Positions 23,978-28,148 of a stretch of 28,148 nucleotides of DNA are shown piece by piece (the first letter of the stretch is position 1; every line of letters starts with the position of its first letter). The stretch is from Porticoccaceae bacterium. Its GTDB lineage: Bacteria > Pseudomonadota > Gammaproteobacteria > Pseudomonadales > Porticoccaceae. The position numbers were made by a program, and so were the translations under genes. Under the pieces are notes generated by a model, which worked only from the letters and a program-made list of their open reading frames with translations, did not search any database and was not told the origin of the DNA. The stretch covers positions 1-28,148 of the forward strand of contig JALRJD010000115.1 of assembly GCA_023255165.1 (NCBI GenBank), in the 5' to 3' direction.

Positions 23978-24037
23978 ACAAGCCAAGGCGGATCAACGCC
24001 TCTTTAACACCACTCTGTACAGAACCAGGACCAGACT
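23958..24037 (+). promoter_or_regulatory. trp leader switch region (attenuator-like)
   Basis: Mutually exclusive pairings are visible. AGGCG (23986-23990) can pair with CGCCT (23997-24001), leaving CTTT after the hairpin. The Trp-codon segment GGTGTTGGCG (23961-23970) can instead pair with CGCC (23997-24000) plus AACACC (24006-24011). CCTGGT (23958-23963) can also pair with ACCAGG (24024-24029), which overlaps the trpE Shine-Dalgarno AGGA (24027-24030). The hairpin with CTTT is weak for a terminator, so control may act partly on trpE translation. Pairings were read by eye; no folding energy was computed. Confidence 0.5.
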
Positions 24038-25543
24038 ATGACTCCCGAAAAATTTGCTGATTTAGCCCGCCAGGAATTCAACCGAATTCCCGTCACCCGT
24101 GAGGTGCTGGCTGATCTTGAAACCCCCCTTAGCGTTTACCTAAAGCTGGCCTATGGGCCCAACTCCTACCTCTTTGAATCAGTTCAAGGTGGTGAGAAAT
24201 GGGGCCGTTACTCGCTGATTGGCCTGCAGACCTCGACCGTGCTCAAAGTATTTGGCGACAGCCTCGAGATCGTTCGTGACGGCAAACCGATGGTCAACCG
24301 CAAGACCAGCGACCCGCTGGCCGAAGTGGAGCGATTCCGGCGGCTTTTCAGCATGCCGGATCTGCCTGACCTGCCGCGGTTTACCGGCGGACTGGTTGGC
24401 TACTTTGGCTACGACACGGTCCGTTTTGTCGAACCGCGGTTGGCGAAAAGCGCGCCGACTGATGTCTTGGGCACGCCGGACATCCTGCTGATGGCCTCGG
24501 ATGAGGTTGCCATCTTCGACAACCTCTCGGGCACCATTATGTTGGTGGTACATGTCGACGCCAAAGATTCAGACTCGCTGGCCAAGGCTGAAGCGCGGCT
24601 GGATGAGCTCGAGAACAAGCTGGCGCAACCGACACCGGAGCTGCCGCCGATGAATATGCGCGGCGATGGTATTGCGGAAGCGGATTTTGTCTCCAGCTTT
24701 GGCGAGCAAGACTTTAAAGCGGCGGTCGACAAAATCAAAGACTATGTTATGGCCGGTGATGTGATGCAGGTGGTTCCATCGCAGCGACTCTCGGCGCCCT
24801 TTGATGCCGCGCCGATCAATCTTTATCGCGCGCTGCGACGGCTCAATCCATCTCCTTATATGTACTTCCTCGATCTGGATGATTTCCAAATCGTCGGCTC
24901 ATCGCCGGAAGTGCTCGCCCGTCTCGAAGATGGGCAGGTTACCGTTCGACCCATTGCTGGCACGCGCAAACGTGGCGCTACAGCGGAAGAAGACCAAGCC
25001 ATGGAAGATGAAATGCTCGCCGATCCCAAAGAGATTGCCGAGCATCTGATGCTGATTGATCTCGGCCGCAACGATGTCGGGCGAATCAGTAAAACCGGCA
25101 CTGTCGAAGTTACGGAAAAAATGGTCGTTGAGCGCTATTCCCACGTTATGCATATCACCTCTAATGTGGTGGGTCAGGTCACTGACGAAATGGGTGCCAT
25201 GGAAGTGCTCAAGGCAACCTTGCCCGCCGGAACATTAAGTGGCGCGCCGAAGATTCGCGCCATGGAAATAATCGACGAGCTGGAACCGGTGAAGCGCAAT
25301 ATCTATGGTGGCGCGGTGGGCTATATCGGCTGGAATGGCAATATGGATACCGCCATCGCCATCCGCACCGCGGTGATTAAAGACAAGATGCTCCACGTGC
25401 AAGCCGGTGCCGGCGTAGTGGCCGATTCGATTCCCGACCTGGAGTGGAAAGAGACCAATAACAAAGCCCGCGCACTTATGCGTGCGGCGGCCATGGTGTG
25501 CGGCGCGGAGCCGGGCAATAAAGTGGGTGGAGAGTCAAAATGA
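24038..25543 (+). CDS. trpE: Anthranilate synthase component I
   Basis: This subunit converts chorismate to anthranilate using ammonia delivered by TrpG, the first committed step of tryptophan synthesis. YLFESVQGGEKWGRYSLIG (near residues 44-62) carries the tryptophan feedback site. PIAGTRKRGAT, HLMLIDLGRNDVGRIS, PAGTLSGAPKIRAMEII and QAGAGVVADSIPD form the chorismate-binding catalytic core. The 501-aa length is typical of the Pseudomonas type. AGGA lies 7 bases before the ATG. The stop overlaps trpG by ATGA, so the two subunits are translationally coupled. Transcription or translation is probably controlled by the upstream leader. Confidence 0.98.
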   Translation: MTPEKFADLARQEFNRIPVTREVLADLETPLSVYLKLAYGPNSYLFESVQGGEKWGRYSLIGLQTSTVLKVFGDSLEIVRDGKPMVNRKTSDPLAEVERFRRLFSMPDLPDLPRFTGGLVGYFGYDTVRFVEPRLAKSAPTDVLGTPDILLMASDEVAIFDNLSGTIMLVVHVDAKDSDSLAKAEARLDELENKLAQPTPELPPMNMRGDGIAEADFVSSFGEQDFKAAVDKIKDYVMAGDVMQVVPSQRLSAPFDAAPINLYRALRRLNPSPYMYFLDLDDFQIVGSSPEVLARLEDGQVTVRPIAGTRKRGATAEEDQAMEDEMLADPKEIAEHLMLIDLGRNDVGRISKTGTVEVTEKMVVERYSHVMHITSNVVGQVTDEMGAMEVLKATLPAGTLSGAPKIRAMEIIDELEPVKRNIYGGAVGYIGWNGNMDTAIAIRTAVIKDKMLHVQAGAGVVADSIPDLEWKETNNKARALMRAAAMVCGAEPGNKVGGESK

Positions 25544-26118
25544 TATTAATGATCGATAATTACGACTCGTTCACCTACAACGTGGTGCAGTATCTCGCCG
25601 AGTTGAAAGCCGAGGTTCAGGTCTATCGCAATGATGAAATCAGCATTGCCGACATCGAGCGGCTGGCGCCAGAGAAAATTGTAATTTCACCCGGCCCCTG
25701 CACGCCCAATGAAGCCGGCATCTCGGTTGAGACGATCACCCATTTTGCCGGACAGTTGCCGATTCTGGGCATCTGCCTCGGACATCAGAGTATCGGCCAG
25801 GCTTTTGGCGGCAAGATTGTGCGTGCCAAGCAGGTTATGCATGGCAAAACCTCGCCGATGCACCACAGCAACAGCGGTGTATTCCGCGGGCTGACAAACC
25901 CCTTTGAAGCGACCCGTTATCACTCGTTGGTGATCGAGCAGCAGAGCCTTCCCGATTGCCTTGAAGTCACTGCCTGGACTCAAAATGAAGATGGCAGCAT
26001 CGATGAAATTATGGGTGTGCGCCATAGAGAGTTGGCGATTGAAGGCGTGCAGTTCCATCCGGAATCAATCCTCACTCAGCACGGCCACGATCTGTTGAGA
26101 AATTTTCTGGAGGGCTGA
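25540..26118 (+). CDS. trpG: Anthranilate synthase component II (glutamine amidotransferase)
   Basis: This class I amidotransferase splits glutamine and passes ammonia to TrpE. The catalytic triad is C79 in ILGICLGHQSIG, with H173 and E175 in VQFHPES. MIDNYDSFTYN and VISPGPCTPNEAG are family motifs. The 192-aa length is standard, with no fusion to TrpD. The same protein often also serves as PabA in pseudomonads; that is possible here but cannot be told from sequence. An in-frame ATG at 25549 is an alternative start, but the ATGA overlap favours 25540. Confidence 0.97.
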   Translation: MILMIDNYDSFTYNVVQYLAELKAEVQVYRNDEISIADIERLAPEKIVISPGPCTPNEAGISVETITHFAGQLPILGICLGHQSIGQAFGGKIVRAKQVMHGKTSPMHHSNSGVFRGLTNPFEATRYHSLVIEQQSLPDCLEVTAWTQNEDGSIDEIMGVRHRELAIEGVQFHPESILTQHGHDLLRNFLEG

Positions 26119-26122
26119 GCTT

Positions 26123-26167
26123 TTGGATATTAAAAGCATGGATATTAAAAACATGGATATCAAACAG
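26123..26167. repeat. 15-bp in-frame tandem repeat at the trpD start
   Basis: Units TTGGATATTAAAAGC (26123-26137), ATGGATATTAAAAAC (26138-26152) and ATGGATATCAAACAG (26153-26167) encode MDIKS, MDIKN and MDIKQ, with each unit beginning with a possible start codon. Units 1 and 2 match at 13 of 15, units 2 and 3 at 12. The third unit joins the conserved family N-terminus. The Shine-Dalgarno GGAGGG lies 8 bases before the first unit only. Confidence 0.85.
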
Positions 26168-27190
26168 GCACTGGAAACCGTTGTAAACGGCAACAATCTT
26201 TCATCCGCGGAGATGCGCGATGTGATGCGCCAGATTATGACTGGTAACGCCACGCAGGCGCAGATTGGCGGTTTTCTGATCGCCCTGCGCATGAAAGGTG
26301 AGAGCATCGATGAGATCGCCGGCGCGGTTGAAGTGATGCGCGAACTGGCCACCGGGGTCAAAGTCTCGGGCCAGGGGCTGGTGGATATTGTTGGCACCGG
26401 CGGTGATGAATCGAATTTATTTAATGTCTCCACAGCCTCTACCTTTGTTGTCGCCGCTGCCGGTGGCCGTGTTGCCAAGCATGGTAATCGCTCGGTCAGC
26501 AGCAACAGTGGTGCCGCCGATCTGCTTGAGGCTGCCGGCGTTAATCTGGATCTCAGCCCGCAGCAGGTCGCGCTATGTGTGCAGGAACTGGGGGTTGGGT
26601 TTATGTTTGCGCCGGCCCATCACAGCGCCATGAAGCACGCTATCGGGCCGCGCAGAGAGCTGGGGCTGCGCACCATTTTTAATATTCTTGGGCCGATGAC
26701 CAATCCGGCTGGCGTCACCCGGCAGTTGATCGGGGTCTACGATCAGGCCCTGTGCAAACCCATGGCCGAAGTGCTAGGGCGTCTCGGCGCGGAGCATATT
26801 ATGGTGGTCCACTCTGCGGATGGTCTCGATGAAATCAGCATTGCCACCGAAACTGCCGTTGCCGAATACAAAGATGGTGCAGTTACTGAATACAGCGTTG
26901 CCCCGGAAGACTTCAATATTGAGCGTCAGAGTCTCGACGGGCTGGCGGTTGATAATGCCGAACAGTCACTGGCCCTGATTCGCGATGCACTGGGCAAGCG
27001 AGCCAATCCCGAGGGCGTCAAAGCGGCCGAGCTGATTGCTTTGAATGCTGGCGCGGCACTCTATGTTGCCGGTTGTGCCGCTACCATCAAAGAAGGCGTT
27101 GCCATGGCGCAGGATGCAATCGGCTCCGGGTTGGCGCGAGCCAAAATAAGCGATTTGGCGACCTTTACCCAGGTTCAGCGCGACGCCTGA
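26123..27190 (+). CDS. trpD: Anthranilate phosphoribosyltransferase
   Basis: This enzyme adds phosphoribosyl pyrophosphate to anthranilate. VDIVGTGGDESNLFNVST is the PRPP-binding signature. AKHGNRSVSSNSGAADLLEA, FMFAPAHHSAMKHAIGPRRE and IFNILGPMTNPA follow in family order. Three tandem starts exist. TTG at 26123 has GGAGGG 8 bases upstream and gives 355 aa. ATG at 26138 gives 350 and ATG at 26153 gives 345, but neither has its own ribosome site. The family start is equivalent to MDIKQAL (26153), so the first two units look like added copies. It begins 4 bases after the trpG stop. Confidence 0.96.
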   Translation: MDIKSMDIKNMDIKQALETVVNGNNLSSAEMRDVMRQIMTGNATQAQIGGFLIALRMKGESIDEIAGAVEVMRELATGVKVSGQGLVDIVGTGGDESNLFNVSTASTFVVAAAGGRVAKHGNRSVSSNSGAADLLEAAGVNLDLSPQQVALCVQELGVGFMFAPAHHSAMKHAIGPRRELGLRTIFNILGPMTNPAGVTRQLIGVYDQALCKPMAEVLGRLGAEHIMVVHSADGLDEISIATETAVAEYKDGAVTEYSVAPEDFNIERQSLDGLAVDNAEQSLALIRDALGKRANPEGVKAAELIALNAGAALYVAGCAATIKEGVAMAQDAIGSGLARAKISDLATFTQVQRDA

Positions 27191-27208
27191 CAATAACGAG
27201 AAAATCCA

Positions 27209-28009
27209 ATGAGTTCAGATACGCCCACCATCCTGAAAAAAATTCTTGCCCGCAAACAGGAAGAGATTGCCGAGCGCAGTGCCGCGATGCCGATTGAGCA
27301 ATTGATTGAAAAAGTACAGAGCGCCTCGGCCCCCAGAGGATTTGCCGCGGCACTGGCAGCCAAACTTGCCGCGGGGCAATCCGCAGTGATCGCTGAAATC
27401 AAAAAAGCCTCCCCGAGCAAAGGGGTCATCCGTGAGGACTTTGATCCTGCAGCAATCGCTATCAGCTACCAGCAGGGTGGTGCAGCTTGCCTGTCGGTTT
27501 TGACCGATGTGGATTTCTTTCAGGGCGCAGACGTCTATTTGCATATGGCCCGCGCCGCCACCGATCTGCCGGTTATTCGCAAAGATTTTATTATCGATGA
27601 TTACCAGGTCTATGAAGCCAGAGTCATGGGCGCGGATTGCATTTTGCTCATTGTCTCGGCCCTCAGCGAACCACAGCTTGGGCACTTGCATAATCTGGCG
27701 CGCAGTCTGGGTATGGATGTATTGATTGAAGTACATGATGCGGCGGAACTGGACATTGCACTGAAACTGGACAATCCGATGGTGGGAATAAATAACCGCA
27801 ATCTGCACAGTTTTGAAGTGTCGCTGGAAAACACCTATCAGCTGCTGGATAAAATTCCCGCCGGCAAAATTGTGATCACCGAGAGCGGTATCCACAACGC
27901 AGAAGATGTCGCCGCCATGCGCGCACGCAATGTAAACAGTTTTCTGGTTGGTGAGGCATTTATGCGTTGCGACCAGCCCGGTGAGAGACTGGCCGAACTG
28001 TTTAATTAG
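27209..28009 (+). CDS. trpC: Indole-3-glycerol phosphate synthase
   Basis: This TIM-barrel enzyme closes the indole ring, turning carboxyphenylamino-deoxyribulose phosphate into indole-3-glycerol phosphate. VIAEIKKASPSKGVIREDFD is the N-terminal signature with the catalytic lysine. ACLSVLTDVDFFQGA, LPVIRKDFIIDDYQVYEAR, GMDVLIEVHDAAEL, VGINNRNLHSFEV and VITESGIHNAEDVA follow. The 266-aa length is standard and there is no TrpF fusion. It lies 18 bases after trpD. trpB, trpA and trpF are not in the window, as is usual where trpEGDC and trpFBA are split. Confidence 0.97.
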   Translation: MSSDTPTILKKILARKQEEIAERSAAMPIEQLIEKVQSASAPRGFAAALAAKLAAGQSAVIAEIKKASPSKGVIREDFDPAAIAISYQQGGAACLSVLTDVDFFQGADVYLHMARAATDLPVIRKDFIIDDYQVYEARVMGADCILLIVSALSEPQLGHLHNLARSLGMDVLIEVHDAAELDIALKLDNPMVGINNRNLHSFEVSLENTYQLLDKIPAGKIVITESGIHNAEDVAAMRARNVNSFLVGEAFMRCDQPGERLAELFN

Positions 28010-28050
28010 CGAGTGCCAAACACCACCATGGAAGTGTAGCAAGCACCTAA

Positions 28051-28094
28051 TGGAATCAAAGTTAAAAGCCGTAGTCAAGCATGATGTGATTCCA
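28051..28094. repeat. Inverted repeat downstream of trpC
   Basis: TGGAATCA (28051-28058) and TGATTCCA (28087-28094) are perfect 8-base inverted repeats with a 28-base gap, followed by an AT-rich stretch with short T-runs. This may be a weak end to the trp transcript. The long loop makes this uncertain. Confidence 0.3.
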
Positions 28095-28128
28095 ATTGTT
28101 TAATTATTAATTTTAATTGAAAAAGATA

Positions 28129-28148
28129 GGGGTTTTGGGGTTTTGGGG
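28129..28148. repeat. GGGGTTTT repeat at the window edge
   Basis: The last 20 bases are (GGGGTTTT)2GGGG, directly after an AT-rich stretch. Three G-tracts of four are visible and a fourth could follow outside. The repeat reaches the end of the given sequence, so its true length is unknown. It could be a real G-quadruplex-forming repeat or a sequence or assembly edge effect. Confidence 0.7.

Noticed and set aside
23986..24005. Strong Rho-independent terminator in the trp leader
   Set aside because: The stem is only 5 bp and the T-run only three, so I list it as part of a switch region rather than as a terminator.
27215..28078. 287-codon open frame on the minus strand opposite trpC
   Set aside because: Fully antisense to a clear trpC with strong family motifs. 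The translation is Cys/His-rich with no recognisable domain, as expected from the codon bias of the real gene.
28129..28148. True telomere or eukaryotic sequence
   Set aside because: All genes in the window are bacterial in type and layout, and two and a half repeat units at a sequence edge cannot support a telomere.
1..28148. Mobile elements, CRISPR arrays, toxin-antitoxin or defence genes
   Set aside because: No transposase, integrase, regular spacer array or defence-type domain was seen. Every sizeable real reading frame is a housekeeping, pilus-signalling or metabolic gene.

Overview
The window looks like a stretch of chromosome from a gammaproteobacterium of the Pseudomonas / Cellvibrionales kind, possibly a marine Porticoccaceae-like lineage. 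This is inferred from gene order and protein style; no rRNA marker is present. The order yggT-proC-yggS / pilT-pilU, then ruvX-yqgE-tonB-gshB / pilGHIJK-chpABC, then rpe and trpEGDC closely follows the Pseudomonas aeruginosa layout, with some blocks missing. Coding density is high. No gene-free stretch exceeds about 220 bases. I see no rRNA, tRNA, CRISPR array, insertion sequence or phage gene.

Layout. Bases 1-792 hold the 3' part of a Tas-like aldo/keto reductase, which runs off the window start. It converges on a leftward operon, yggS-proC-yggT-yggU (3367 to 793). Divergent from yggS are pilT and pilU (3434-5678), the two type IV pilus retraction ATPases. These converge on a second leftward operon, gshB-tonB-yqgE-ruvX (8678 to 5733). 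Divergent from gshB is the complete Chp chemosensory operon, pilG-pilH-pilI-pilJ-pilK-chpA-chpB-chpC (8889-20771). An AlkK/DmdB-type acyl-CoA ligase, a small secreted EF-hand protein with a strong terminator, and rpe follow. A tryptophan operon then runs to the end: a Trp-codon-rich leader peptide, then trpE, trpG, trpD and trpC (23915-28009). The last 20 bases are a GGGGTTTT repeat.

How the genes work together. PilJ senses a surface or pilus-linked signal. PilI and ChpC couple it to the hybrid kinase ChpA. PilK and ChpB adapt the receptor by methylation and demethylation. PilG and PilH carry the phosphoryl output to pilus motors, including the retraction ATPases PilT and PilU encoded nearby. 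The trp genes make tryptophan from chorismate and appear to be under leader-peptide control. The remaining genes are housekeeping: proline synthesis, PLP homeostasis, glutathione, pentose phosphate metabolism and rRNA processing.

I do not see a new multi-gene system. The least ordinary signals are: (i) short degenerate tandem repeats, three or four units of 13 bp in spacers and 15 bp in reading frames, placed at gene edges (both ends of proC, upstream of pilH, the 5' end of chpB, the start of trpD); (ii) a trp leader whose Trp-codon segment can pair with the trpE Shine-Dalgarno; (iii) an 18-bp perfect palindrome between gshB and pilG; (iv) a long acidic tail on PilJ; and (v) the G-rich repeat at the window edge.
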